Assembly: GCF_002119665.1 (NCBI RefSeq)
Contig: NZ_CP021111.1
Coordinates: forward strand, 3,782,001-3,846,000
Source: Bordetella genomosp. 13
GTDB taxonomy: Bacteria > Pseudomonadota > Gammaproteobacteria > Burkholderiales > Burkholderiaceae_B
Direction of reading: 5' to 3'
DNA length: 64,000 nucleotides
Below are positions 1 to 7,502 of the stretch, piece by piece. Every line of letters begins with the position of its first letter. Within the stretch, counting starts at the first letter, position 1. The position numbers were made by a program, and so were the translations under genes. The notes beneath the pieces are model-generated. The model had not been told where the DNA came from, searched no databases, and saw nothing but the letters and a program-made list of their open reading frames with translations.

Positions 1-1168
1 GCAGCTGGAATACCTGTCGCAGATACGCCAGGTAGGCCGGATCGTCGCACATGGTCTTCTCGGGCGCATCGGACACCTTGGCGACCGGCTGGCCATTGCA
101 GCGAACCATCTTCATGACGATCTGCAGCGGCTCGTGGCCCAGGTCGTTGGTAAGGTTGGTGCCGATGCCGAACGACACCTTGCAGCGTCCCGCGAAACGG
201 CGCGCCAGCTCGATGGCGCGCGGAAAGGTGAGCGAGTCGGAGAACACCAGCGTCTTGGCGCGCGGGTCGGTGCGGTTGTTGCGGTAGTGCTCGAGCATGC
301 GCTCGCCCCACACGAAGGGATCGCCCGAATCGTGGCGCGCGCCGTCGAAGAGCTTGCAGAAGTACATGTCGAAGTCGCGCAGAAAGGCGTCCATGCCATA
401 TACGTCGGACAGCGCGATGCCCAGGTCGCCGCGGTATTCCTTGGCCCACACCTCGAAGGCATAGACCTGCGAATCGCGCAGCCGCGGCCCCAGCGCCTGG
501 CAGGCCTGCAGATACTCGTGGCCCATGGTGCCCAGCGGCAGCACGTTGTGGCGCATCGCGAGGAGCACATTGCTGGTGCCCGCGAAATGCGAGCCCATCT
601 GCGCTTTCATGACAGACACGACCTCTTCCTGCCACAGCTTGGAATAGCGCCGCCGCGTGCCATAGTCGGCCACGCGGAAGTCGGCCAGCTCGGGATCGTC
701 CAGCACCAGGTGCATCTTGGACTGCAGCCGCCGCCGCCCTTCTTCCCAGTCGGCGTCCTTGCGCGTGTTGCGGAAATAGACCTCGTTGACGATGGCCAGC
801 ACCGGGATCTCGAACAGGATCGTGTGCAGCCACGGCCCCTTGACCGAGATGGAGATCTCGCCCGCATGCTCGGGATCGGGCCGGATGTCGATGCAGCGCT
901 CGGGCAGGTGGAACAGGCCCAGGAAGTCGACGAAGTCGCTTTTGATGAAGCGCAGGCCGCGCAGATAATCCAGCTCGGCTTCGGTGAAGCGCAGCTGGCA
1001 CAAATGGTGGATCTCCTGGCGGATCTCATCCAGGTACGGCTGCAAGTCGACCCCGGGGGTGCGGCATTTATAGCGGTATTCGACCTGCGCCGCGGGGAAA
1101 TGATGCAGCACTACCTGCATCATGCTGAACTTGTATAAGTCGGTGTCGAGCAGCGAAGTGATAATCAT
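1..1168 (-). CDS. pncB: Nicotinate phosphoribosyltransferase (3' end cut by window edge)
   Basis: The enzyme joins nicotinate to PRPP, with ATP hydrolysis, to make nicotinate mononucleotide in the cytoplasmic Preiss-Handler NAD salvage pathway. Reading leftward from the ATG at 1168 the protein opens [20 protein letters not shown], the characteristic family start, and about 389 codons are present without a stop. The last visible residues ([19 protein letters not shown]) match the usual C-terminus, so only a few codons are missing (family length about 390-400 residues). It stands alone, divergent from fdxA across a 515-bp spacer that holds a large palindrome. The call is secure; regulation is not visible. 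Confidence 0.93.
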   Translation of the reverse strand, partial: MIITSLLDTDLYKFSMMQVVLHHFPAAQVEYRYKCRTPGVDLQPYLDEIRQEIHHLCQLRFTEAELDYLRGLRFIKSDFVDFLGLFHLPERCIDIRPDPEHAGEISISVKGPWLHTILFEIPVLAIVNEVYFRNTRKDADWEEGRRRLQSKMHLVLDDPELADFRVADYGTRRRYSKLWQEEVVSVMKAQMGSHFAGTSNVLLAMRHNVLPLGTMGHEYLQACQALGPRLRDSQVYAFEVWAKEYRGDLGIALSDVYGMDAFLRDFDMYFCKLFDGARHDSGDPFVWGERMLEHYRNNRTDPRAKTLVFSDSLTFPRAIELARRFAGRCKVSFGIGTNLTNDLGHEPLQIVMKMVRCNGQPVAKVSDAPEKTMCDDPAYLAYLRQVFQL

Positions 1169-1683
1169 GATCGCGCGTTTCGTTTCGGCAACCATAGCAT
1201 AGGCGGGATTCTCTGCGATGGCGGGTTCGTTCCGACGGTGTGCTGTAGCGAAGCGCTGTATGCGTTCCGCTGTATGCGTTCTTCTGGCGCCGTGGTCGTA
1301 CCTGCGAAGTCTCGTCCTCGCGCGCCGCGCTGCGGGCGCGACTTCTCCGGCACGCCCACGGCTCACGACAACGCCATGCCGCGATTGCAGGTACTGCGCC
1401 GTCCGATCGCGGCATGGAGACGTCTTGAGCCTGGGACATGGCGGAGGGTTCGCGCCCGCAGCGCGTCAGCGCGAGGACGAGAATCCGCAGTCATGGCCCG
1501 GGCGCCTCAAGAACGCCACCATCCCCACCGACACAGAACACAACCCTCTTCAAAGACCAAAGACCCGCTCCCCTGCCATACGACGCCCAGGGTTATGATC
1601 GTCCCGCCTCGCCGCATTGGGTAAAATCCCGATATCTACAGAACAACAGAACAGAACAGCCCCGCCTGTCCGGAGTTTCCTGA
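1169..1683. other. Non-coding spacer between pncB and fdxA
   Basis: This 515-bp gap separates divergent pncB and fdxA. Its centre (1276-1520) is a large imperfect palindrome described separately. The right part (about 1521-1683) is less GC-rich and should hold the fdxA promoter. TAAAAT at 1622-1627 resembles a -10 element, but no convincing -35 lies 16-18 bp upstream. Short open frames here have no family resemblance and I treat them as noise. Confidence 0.6.
1276..1520. repeat. Large imperfect inverted repeat (two tail-to-tail copies of about 118 bp)
   Basis: The left arm (about 1276-1392) and the reverse complement of the right arm (about 1402-1520) align along their whole length. Long identical blocks include CTCGTCCTCGCGC, GCGCTGCGGGCGCGA and CCATGCCGCGAT, and both begin GCGTTCTT. 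I judge identity at roughly three quarters. Only about 10 bp separate the arms, so the element could extrude as a cruciform or fold as a long RNA hairpin. There is no transposase frame and no clear target duplication. It looks like two diverged, head-on copies of a dispersed non-coding repeat; that it is dispersed is inference. Confidence 0.7.
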
Positions 1684-2007
1684 ATGACCCACGTAGTCAC
1701 CGAAAACTGTATCAAGTGCAAGTACACCGATTGCGTGGACGTGTGCCCGGTTGACTGTTTTCGCGAAGGCCCCAACTTCCTGGTGATCGATCCCGACGAG
1801 TGCATCGACTGTGCCGTCTGCATTCCCGAGTGTCCTGCCAACGCCATCTATGCGGAAGAGGACGTGCCGCAGGACCAGATGAAGTTCATCGCCCTCAATG
1901 CCGAACTGGCCGCCGATTTCCCCAGCATCAGCCGCGCGAAGAAGCCGCTGCCGGATGCCGATGAATGGAATGGCGTCCAGGACAAACTGCAGCACCTCGA
2001 GCGCTGA
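1684..2007 (+). CDS. fdxA: Seven-iron ferredoxin FdxA ([3Fe-4S]/[4Fe-4S])
   Basis: A 107-residue cytoplasmic electron carrier of the Azotobacter FdI type. Cysteines sit at 9, 12, 17, 21, 25, 40, 43, 46 and 50. By the family pattern C9, C17 and C50 would hold the 3Fe cluster and C21, C40, C43 and C46 the 4Fe cluster. The C-terminal half, with [17 protein letters not shown], is the conserved FdxA tail. It is followed after 42 bp by ferredoxin-NADP reductase, its natural electron donor or acceptor, so the two are probably co-transcribed. Length and sequence are typical and the call is secure. Confidence 0.96.
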   Translation: MTHVVTENCIKCKYTDCVDVCPVDCFREGPNFLVIDPDECIDCAVCIPECPANAIYAEEDVPQDQMKFIALNAELAADFPSISRAKKPLPDADEWNGVQDKLQHLER

Positions 2008-2049
2008 CGCCGCGTTGCGCCGGCCTCGGGCCGCCGCGCGGCCGACTGG

Positions 2050-2832
2050 ATGCCGATGACCGACAGCAAGTACACCCGCCAGACCGTCACCGAGGTACGC
2101 ACCTGGGTGCCGGGCAAACTCTTCTCCCTGCGCGTCACGCGCGATCCGGCGTATGCGTTCCAGCCGGGGCAGTTCGCTCGCGTGGGCCTGCCCGCCGATC
2201 TCGACGCGCCCGATGCCGAACCCACCGTATGGCGCGCCTATTCGATGGTCTCGGGGCCGCACCAGCCCTGGCTCGAGTTCTATTCCATCGTGGTGCCCGA
2301 GGGAGAGTTCAGCCCGCGTATGGCGCAGCTGCAGCCCGGCGACGCACTGTACGTCGACAGAACCCCATTCGGATTTCTGACGCTCGACCGCTTCCCTACC
2401 GGCGATCACCTGTGGATGCTGGCCACCGGCACCGGACTGTCGGCCTATCTGTCCATCCTGGACGATCCGGCGGTGTGGCAGCGCTTCGAACGCATCGTGC
2501 TGGTGCACGGCGTCCGCACGGCGGCCGAACTGGCCTATCGCGATGAAATCGCCGCGTGGCAGCGGTCCGCCGCGCCAGGCCAGCTGCAGTACCTTCCCAT
2601 CGCCACCCGCGAAGCCCTGCCCGGCATGCCGCAGGCGCGCATCACCACCCTCATCGCCGACGGGTCGCTCGAGCGCCTGGCGGGCCTGCCTCTCCACCCC
2701 GCGCAGGCACGCGTGATGCTGTGCGGTAATCCTGAGATGCTCGCCGACGCGCGAAAGCTGCTGGGCGAGCAAGGCTTCGCCCCCGGGCGCCGAGGCATTC
2801 CGGGTACCTTCGCGGTGGAAAACTACTGGTGA
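2050..2832 (+). CDS. fpr: Ferredoxin--NADP(+) reductase
   Basis: A bacterial FAD-dependent reductase moving electrons between NADPH and ferredoxin or flavodoxin. It has 260 residues if the first ATG (2050) is used; a second ATG two codons later (2056) is equally possible. The FAD-binding RAYS motif is at about residues 62-65, the NADP-site GTGLSAY at about 127-133, and the protein ends in an aromatic residue (ENYW), as is usual for this subclass. It lies 42 bp behind fdxA, and the pair probably forms a small redox operon. Such enzymes often support oxidative-stress defence or Fe-S assembly; the partner here is inferred from proximity. Confidence 0.93.
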   Translation: MPMTDSKYTRQTVTEVRTWVPGKLFSLRVTRDPAYAFQPGQFARVGLPADLDAPDAEPTVWRAYSMVSGPHQPWLEFYSIVVPEGEFSPRMAQLQPGDALYVDRTPFGFLTLDRFPTGDHLWMLATGTGLSAYLSILDDPAVWQRFERIVLVHGVRTAAELAYRDEIAAWQRSAAPGQLQYLPIATREALPGMPQARITTLIADGSLERLAGLPLHPAQARVMLCGNPEMLADARKLLGEQGFAPGRRGIPGTFAVENYW

Positions 2833-2890
2833 TCCCGGCGCGTTGCGAGTCGCTTTTTCGCAACGTCTAAACCGTTTGCTACAACCCGCA

Positions 2891-2933
2891 ATAGGCCATT
2901 TCGAAATATGCTTGTGCACAGCACATGGCCTAT
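2891..2933. promoter_or_regulatory. Perfect 9-bp inverted repeat upstream of phaZ
   Basis: ATAGGCCAT (2891-2899) and its exact complement ATGGCCTAT (2925-2933) flank a 25-bp spacer that itself contains the palindrome TGTGCACA. The right arm ends 16 bp before the depolymerase ATG (2950), just before the probable Shine-Dalgarno GAAGGGA (2936-2942). It could be a repressor site or an mRNA hairpin limiting translation. No binding protein can be named. Confidence 0.4.
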
Positions 2934-2949
2934 GCGAAGGGAACACTCC

Positions 2950-4185
2950 ATGCTGTACCAATTGCACGAAATGCAGCGGGCATTCCTGCGCCCGCTCGCC
3001 GAGTTCACCGACGCCGGGTCGCAGTGGTTCTCCAGTCCCTACAATCCGCTGGCCTACACGCCCATGGCGCGCCAGATGGCCGCCGGCCTGGCGCTCGTGC
3101 ATCGCATCGGCAAGGATTATCACAAGCCCGAATGGCAGTTGCCCACCACCGAGATCAACGGCAAACAGGTTGCCGTGCGCGAAACCTGCGTGGTCGACAA
3201 GCCCTTCTGCCGGCTCATCCACTTCGAACGCGAACTGCCGCGCAATGCCGCGGCCCGCAAGGATCCTCGTGTGCTGTTGGTGGCGCCCATGTCGGGCCAC
3301 CATGCCACGCTGCTGCGCGACACCGTGCGCGCGCTGCTGCCGGCGCATGACATCTACGTCACAGACTGGGTCGACGCGCGCATGATTCCGGTTGCCGCGG
3401 GTCCGTTCCACCTCGACGACTACGTACGCTACATACAAGAGTTCATTCGCCTGCTGGGCGCCGACACCGATCTGCACGTCATCTCGGTCTGCCAGCCTAC
3501 GGTGCCCGTGCTGGCCGCCATCTCGCTGATGGCCAGCGCCGGCGAGACCGTGCAGCCGCGCACCATGACGATGATGGGCGGTCCCATCGACCCGCGCGAG
3601 TCGCCCACCCAGGTCAACGGCCTGGCCACCACCAAACCCTATGAGTGGTTCGAAAGCCAGCTGATCCACATCGTGCCGGGCGCATACCGCGGCGCGGGCC
3701 GGCGCGTCTACCCGGGCTTCCTGCAGCACGCGGGATTCATGGCCATGAATCCCGACCGCCACCTGCAGTCCCATTACGAGTTCTACCTGCACCTGCTGCG
3801 CGGCGACGACAGCGACGCCGAGGCGCATCGCCGCTTCTATGACGAGTACAACGCCGTGCTGGACATGCCGGCCGAGTTCTATCTGGACACCATCCGTACC
3901 GTGTTCCAGGAATTCCGCCTGCCGAACGGCACCTGGGAAGTGGACGGCCAACTGGTGCGGCCCGCCGACATCCGCAAGACCGCCCTGCTCACCATCGAGG
4001 GCGAGCTGGACGACATTTCGGGCCAGGGCCAGACGCGCGCCGCCATCAAGCTGTGCCGCGGCATCCCCGCCGCGCGCAAGCAGCATTACCTGGCCCAGGG
4101 CGCGGGCCACTACGGCATCTTCTCGGGCCGGCGGTGGCGCGAGACGATCTGCCCTAAAATCGCGGCATTCATCCGCCAGTTCTGA
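2950..4185 (+). CDS. phaZ: Intracellular polyhydroxyalkanoate (PHB) depolymerase
   Basis: A 411-residue alpha/beta-hydrolase-fold enzyme of the PhaZ1 class that mobilises intracellular polyhydroxybutyrate granules. The start at 2950 (MLYQLHEMQRAFLRP) is the usual family N-terminus and has GAAGGGA a few bases upstream; a frame reaching back to 2908 lacks support. The nucleophile motif is SVCQPT with cysteine at residue 181, where most hydrolases carry serine. This agrees with the Cys nucleophile known in Ralstonia PhaZ1. A C-terminal GAGHYGIFSG supplies the expected histidine. There is no signal peptide, consistent with an intracellular role. No phaC or phaB neighbour is visible. Confidence 0.92.
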   Translation: MLYQLHEMQRAFLRPLAEFTDAGSQWFSSPYNPLAYTPMARQMAAGLALVHRIGKDYHKPEWQLPTTEINGKQVAVRETCVVDKPFCRLIHFERELPRNAAARKDPRVLLVAPMSGHHATLLRDTVRALLPAHDIYVTDWVDARMIPVAAGPFHLDDYVRYIQEFIRLLGADTDLHVISVCQPTVPVLAAISLMASAGETVQPRTMTMMGGPIDPRESPTQVNGLATTKPYEWFESQLIHIVPGAYRGAGRRVYPGFLQHAGFMAMNPDRHLQSHYEFYLHLLRGDDSDAEAHRRFYDEYNAVLDMPAEFYLDTIRTVFQEFRLPNGTWEVDGQLVRPADIRKTALLTIEGELDDISGQGQTRAAIKLCRGIPAARKQHYLAQGAGHYGIFSGRRWRETICPKIAAFIRQF

Positions 4186-4210
4186 GCGGTCCCGCCACAG
4201 CGCCAGCCTG

Positions 4211-4236
4211 CTCTCTTGTCCCGACAAGCAAGAGAG
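4211..4236 (+). other. Hairpin with two competing pairings between phaZ and the RnfB-like gene
   Basis: CTCTCTTG (4211-4218) pairs exactly with CAAGAGAG (4229-4236), while CTTGTC (4215-4220) pairs exactly with GACAAG (4223-4228). The two pairings compete for the same bases. No T-run follows, so it is not a clean intrinsic terminator. It may protect the phaZ mRNA end or shape the leader of the next gene, whose ATG is 40 bp on. Confidence 0.35.
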
Positions 4237-4275
4237 AGTCGCACAGCGTGCCGGGCCGGCTCCGTTTGTCTTGCC

Positions 4276-4950
4276 ATGCATTCCCTTCCCACGCTCGCCG
4301 AGCGCATCGACGGCCTGCTGCCGCAGACCCAGTGCACCAAGTGCGGCTATGACGGCTGCCGTCCCTACGCCGATGCCATCGCCGCCGGCGAGGCCGCGAT
4401 CAATCGCTGCCCGCCGGGCGGAGAAGCCGGCATCGCAGCCCTGTCCCGTCTGCTGGACACGCCCGAACTTGCGCTGGACACCACGCGCGGCGTGCCGGGT
4501 CCGCTGACGGCCGCCGTCATCGACGAAGCCCATTGCATCGGCTGTACGCTGTGCATCCAGGCCTGTCCGGTGGACGCCATCGTGGGCGCGGCCAAGCGCA
4601 TGCATACCGTGCTGCCCGACCTGTGCACCGGCTGTGACCTGTGCGTGGCGCCCTGTCCGGTCGATTGCATCGCCATGGTGCCCGCCGGCCGCGCCTGGAC
4701 GCCGGCCGATGCCGACGCGGCGCGCAGGCGCCATGCCGCGCGGGCGGAGCGCCTGGCCCGCACGCCGGCCGAACTGGTGCGGCTGATGGCGGACGCAGCC
4801 GAAGCGCCCCTCGCGGCGGAGGCCGCCGCTGTCGAGCCGGCGCCGGCATCCGCGGATGCCACCGCATCGGACGCCGACCGCCGCCGTACCGCCATCGAAT
4901 CCGCCCTGGCGCGCGCACGCGCCCGACGACAGGCCACCCAGCTTCCATGA
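4276..4950 (+). CDS. Orphan RnfB-like polyferredoxin, soluble form
   Basis: A 224-residue protein with three Fe-S regions. An N-terminal Fes-type motif has Cys20, Cys23, Cys28 and Cys45; two ferredoxin motifs follow at Cys87/90/93/97 and Cys117/120/123/127, suggesting three 4Fe-4S clusters. It matches RnfB of the RnfABCDGE/Rsx electron-transport complex but lacks the N-terminal membrane anchor of canonical RnfB, and no other rnf gene is near. The tail from about residue 140 is Ala/Arg-rich and probably disordered. Its stop overlaps the nth start (ATGA at 4947), so the two are translationally coupled. The likely role is electron delivery to an unknown partner, conceivably the Fe-S enzyme Nth; this is inference. 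Confidence 0.85.
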   Translation: MHSLPTLAERIDGLLPQTQCTKCGYDGCRPYADAIAAGEAAINRCPPGGEAGIAALSRLLDTPELALDTTRGVPGPLTAAVIDEAHCIGCTLCIQACPVDAIVGAAKRMHTVLPDLCTGCDLCVAPCPVDCIAMVPAGRAWTPADADAARRRHAARAERLARTPAELVRLMADAAEAPLAAEAAAVEPAPASADATASDADRRRTAIESALARARARRQATQLP

Positions 4951-5582
4951 ACGCCGCCAAACGCCGCGAGATATTCGCTCGCCTGCAAGCCGCCAATCCG
5001 CATCCCACCACCGAACTCGAGTATCAGACCCCGTTCCAACTGCTCATCGCCGTGCTGCTGTCGGCGCAGGCCACGGACAAGTCGGTGAACCTGGCCACGC
5101 GCAAATTCTTTCCCGAATACGGCACGCCGCAGGCGCTGCTGGACCTGGGCGAGGAAGGCCTGGCCCAGTACATCAAGACCATCGGGCTGTACCGCACCAA
5201 GGCCAAGAACGCCATCGCCACCTGCAGGCTGCTGCTGGAGCGCCACGGCGGCGAGGTGCCGCAGGATCGAGCCTCGCTGGAAGCCTTGCCGGGCGTGGGA
5301 CGCAAGACCGCGAACGTCGTGCTGAACACGGCCTTCGGCCAACCCACCATCGCCGTGGACACGCACATTTTCCGCGTGTCCAATCGCACGGGCATCGCGC
5401 CCGGCAAGAACGTGCTGGACGTCGAGCTGAAGCTGGAGAAGGTGATTCCGCGCGACTTCGTGCAGGATGCGCATCACTGGCTGATCCTGCATGGACGCTA
5501 CATCTGCGTGGCCCGCAAGCCGAAATGCCCACAATGCGGCATTTCCGACCTTTGCGAATTCAAACAAAAGACTGCCGCGTAA
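4947..5582 (+). CDS. nth: Endonuclease III (DNA glycosylase/AP lyase)
   Basis: A base-excision-repair enzyme that removes oxidised pyrimidines and cleaves the abasic strand. The 211 residues match the E. coli enzyme in length. The helix-hairpin-helix [10 protein letters not shown] includes catalytic Lys120, catalytic Asp138 is in VDTHIFRV, and the 4Fe-4S ligands fall at Cys187, Cys194, Cys197 and Cys203, the E. coli spacing. The ATG at 4947 overlaps the stop of the RnfB-like gene. The call is very secure. Confidence 0.97.
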   Translation: MNAAKRREIFARLQAANPHPTTELEYQTPFQLLIAVLLSAQATDKSVNLATRKFFPEYGTPQALLDLGEEGLAQYIKTIGLYRTKAKNAIATCRLLLERHGGEVPQDRASLEALPGVGRKTANVVLNTAFGQPTIAVDTHIFRVSNRTGIAPGKNVLDVELKLEKVIPRDFVQDAHHWLILHGRYICVARKPKCPQCGISDLCEFKQKTAA

Positions 5583-5725
5583 TACTGGCGCCTGATGGTC
5601 GCGTAGGCCATAAATCGAGCATATCGAGCCCCCTACGCTGCACGGCACAATACTATGAAAAACCCTCATGGCATTTTGAGGAAGGGGTCCGCATACTCGC
5701 CGCAATCCTATAAAACGATGTTGGT

Positions 5726-6508
5726 ATGCCGACTATGGACAATGCCATCCTGGAGACAAGAAAACTGACCAAGGAGTTTCGCGGCTTCGTGGCCGTGAAC
5801 GGGGTCGACCTGCGCGTGCAGCGCGGCCAGATCCATGCCTTGATCGGTCCCAACGGGGCGGGCAAGACCACCTGCTTCAATCTGCTCACCAAGTTTCTCT
5901 CGCCCACTTCGGGCAGCATCGTCTTCAACGGCGTCGACATTACCGGCGAACGTCCCGCGCAGATCGCGCGGCGCGGCGTCATCCGGTCCTTCCAGATCTC
6001 CGCGGTGTTCCCACACCTCACGGTGCTCGAGAACGTGCGCATCGGCCTGCAGCGCAAGACCGGCATGTCGTTCCACTTCTGGAAAAGCGAGTCGCGCCTG
6101 CGCAGCCTCGACCGCGCCGCGCTCGACCTGCTCGAACAGGTCGACCTGGGCGCATTCGCCAACGAGACCACCGTCAATCTGCCCTACGGCCGCAAGCGCG
6201 CGCTCGAGATCGCCACCACGCTGGCGATGGAACCCGAGCTGATGCTGCTGGACGAACCCACGCAGGGCATGGGCCACGAAGACGTCGACCGCGTCACGCG
6301 GCTCATCAAGCGCGTCAGCGCCGGCCGCACCATCCTCATGGTCGAACACAACATGAACGTGGTGTCGTCCATCGCCGACACCATCACGGTGCTGGCGCGC
6401 GGCGCGGTACTGGCCGAAGGCCCCTACGCCGTCGTGTCCAAACACCCCGCGGTCATGCAAGCCTACATGGGCACCACCGATGGAGAGCTTCAGGGAGCGC
6501 ATGCATGA
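5726..6508 (+). CDS. ABC transporter ATP-binding protein, LivG type (importer 1)
   Basis: One of two ATPases of a branched-chain-amino-acid-type (HAAT) importer encoded by five consecutive genes from here to 10709. It has 260 residues from the ATG at 5726, or 257 from the ATG at 5735. Walker A is GPNGAGKT, the signature is the variant LPYGRKRALEIA, and Walker B is MLLDEPTQG followed by an intact switch histidine (VEHN). The stop overlaps the first unit of a tandem repeat that precedes the LivF-type gene. The substrate is unknown: this family takes branched-chain amino acids, but also amides, urea and aromatic acids. Confidence 0.88.
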   Translation: MPTMDNAILETRKLTKEFRGFVAVNGVDLRVQRGQIHALIGPNGAGKTTCFNLLTKFLSPTSGSIVFNGVDITGERPAQIARRGVIRSFQISAVFPHLTVLENVRIGLQRKTGMSFHFWKSESRLRSLDRAALDLLEQVDLGAFANETTVNLPYGRKRALEIATTLAMEPELMLLDEPTQGMGHEDVDRVTRLIKRVSAGRTILMVEHNMNVVSSIADTITVLARGAVLAEGPYAVVSKHPAVMQAYMGTTDGELQGAHA

Positions 6509-6632
6509 GCCCGCCGAGCCGCCTCAAGGGCGAATACCGCAGTGCGCAGCACGGAGGCCTACCGATGAGCCCGCAGAGCCGCCTCAAGGGCGAATATCCC
6601 CCTCGGGGGGACGGCGCGCAGCGCCTAGGGGG
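6505..6632 (+). repeat. Tandem 60-bp repeat and stacked hairpins in front of the LivF-type gene
   Basis: Two units begin ATGAGCCCGC at 6505 and 6565, exactly 60 bp apart, and share about 30 of their first 33 bases (including GAGCCGCCTCAAGGGCGAAT). The second unit runs into two hairpins: TCCCCC-TCG-GGGGGA (6597-6611) and GGCGC-GCA-GCGCC (6613-6625). The ribosome-binding site AGGGGG (6627-6632) follows, 6 bp before the ATG at 6639. The C-run at 6598-6602 could pair with either the G-run at 6606-6610 or the ribosome-binding site. Spread of such units around the genome is likely but not shown here. Confidence 0.65.
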
Positions 6633-6638
6633 CAACAT

Positions 6639-7442
6639 ATGAGCATTGCAATGGCCGTGCCTTATGACTCGCATGACGTGTCCACCGCCGAGCCGGCGGC
6701 GCCTCGGCAGGAAGGCGCCGCGGCAACCGCCTCCGCCACTCCCGCGCTGCAGATCTCCGGGTTGCATGCATGGTATGGAGAATCCCACATTCTCCATGGC
6801 GTCGACCTCGAGGTGGCGCAGGGCGAGGTGGTCACGCTGCTGGGCCGCAATGGCGCGGGCCGCACCACCACGCTGCGCGCCATCCTGGGCCTGACCGGCA
6901 TGCGGAAAGGGTCCGTACGCATCCACGGCACCGAGTCCATCGACCTGCCCACCTACCGCATCGCGCATCTGGGCGTGGGCTATTGCCCCGAGGAACGCGG
7001 CATCTTCGCCAGCCTGTCCTGCGAAGAGAACCTGCTGCTGCCTCCGCCGGTGGGATCGCTGGGCGGCGGCATGTCGCTGGCCGAGATCTACGAGATGTTC
7101 CCCAACCTGCACGAGCGGCGCGGCTCGCCGGGCACGCGCCTGTCGGGCGGCGAGCAGCAGATGCTGGCGGTGGCGCGCATCCTGCGCACGGGCGCCAATC
7201 TGCTGCTGCTGGACGAGATCTCGGAAGGCCTCGCGCCCGTCATCGTCCAGGCCCTGGCTCGCATGATCACCGCGCTCAAGGCGCGCGGCTACACCATCGT
7301 CATGGTGGAACAGAACTTTCGCTTCGCCGCGCCGCTGGCCGACCGCTTCTACGTCATGGAGCATGGGCAGATCGTCGAGCACTTCGAGGCGTCGCAACTC
7401 GCGCAGAAGCAGGACACGCTCAACGAACTGTTGGGCGTCTAA
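6639..7442 (+). CDS. ABC transporter ATP-binding protein, LivF type, with altered Walker A (importer 1)
   Basis: The second ATPase of importer 1, 267 residues from the ATG at 6639, which has a good AGGGGG ribosome-binding site; a longer frame to 6480 runs through the tandem repeat and is unlikely. The first 35 residues form an Ala/Pro-rich extension before the ABC domain. The P-loop reads GRNGAGRTTT, with arginine where the catalytic lysine is expected. Walker B continues DEISEGL rather than DEPxxGL. The signature LSGGEQQM and the Walker B aspartate-glutamate are intact. The gene sits between its ATPase partner and the binding protein, and full-length conservation argues for a working variant rather than decay. 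Confidence 0.87.
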   Translation: MSIAMAVPYDSHDVSTAEPAAPRQEGAAATASATPALQISGLHAWYGESHILHGVDLEVAQGEVVTLLGRNGAGRTTTLRAILGLTGMRKGSVRIHGTESIDLPTYRIAHLGVGYCPEERGIFASLSCEENLLLPPPVGSLGGGMSLAEIYEMFPNLHERRGSPGTRLSGGEQQMLAVARILRTGANLLLLDEISEGLAPVIVQALARMITALKARGYTIVMVEQNFRFAAPLADRFYVMEHGQIVEHFEASQLAQKQDTLNELLGV

Positions 7443-7502
7443 AAAAAGCCTGTACCCGCCGGAACACCGGCAAGACCACACAGGGAAGAGAGGAGTCATC
7501 CC

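Noticed and set aside
1636..4734. Open frame of about 1,030 codons on the minus strand across fdxA, fpr and phaZ
   Set aside because: It opposes four well-supported genes and is Arg/His/Gly-rich without domains.
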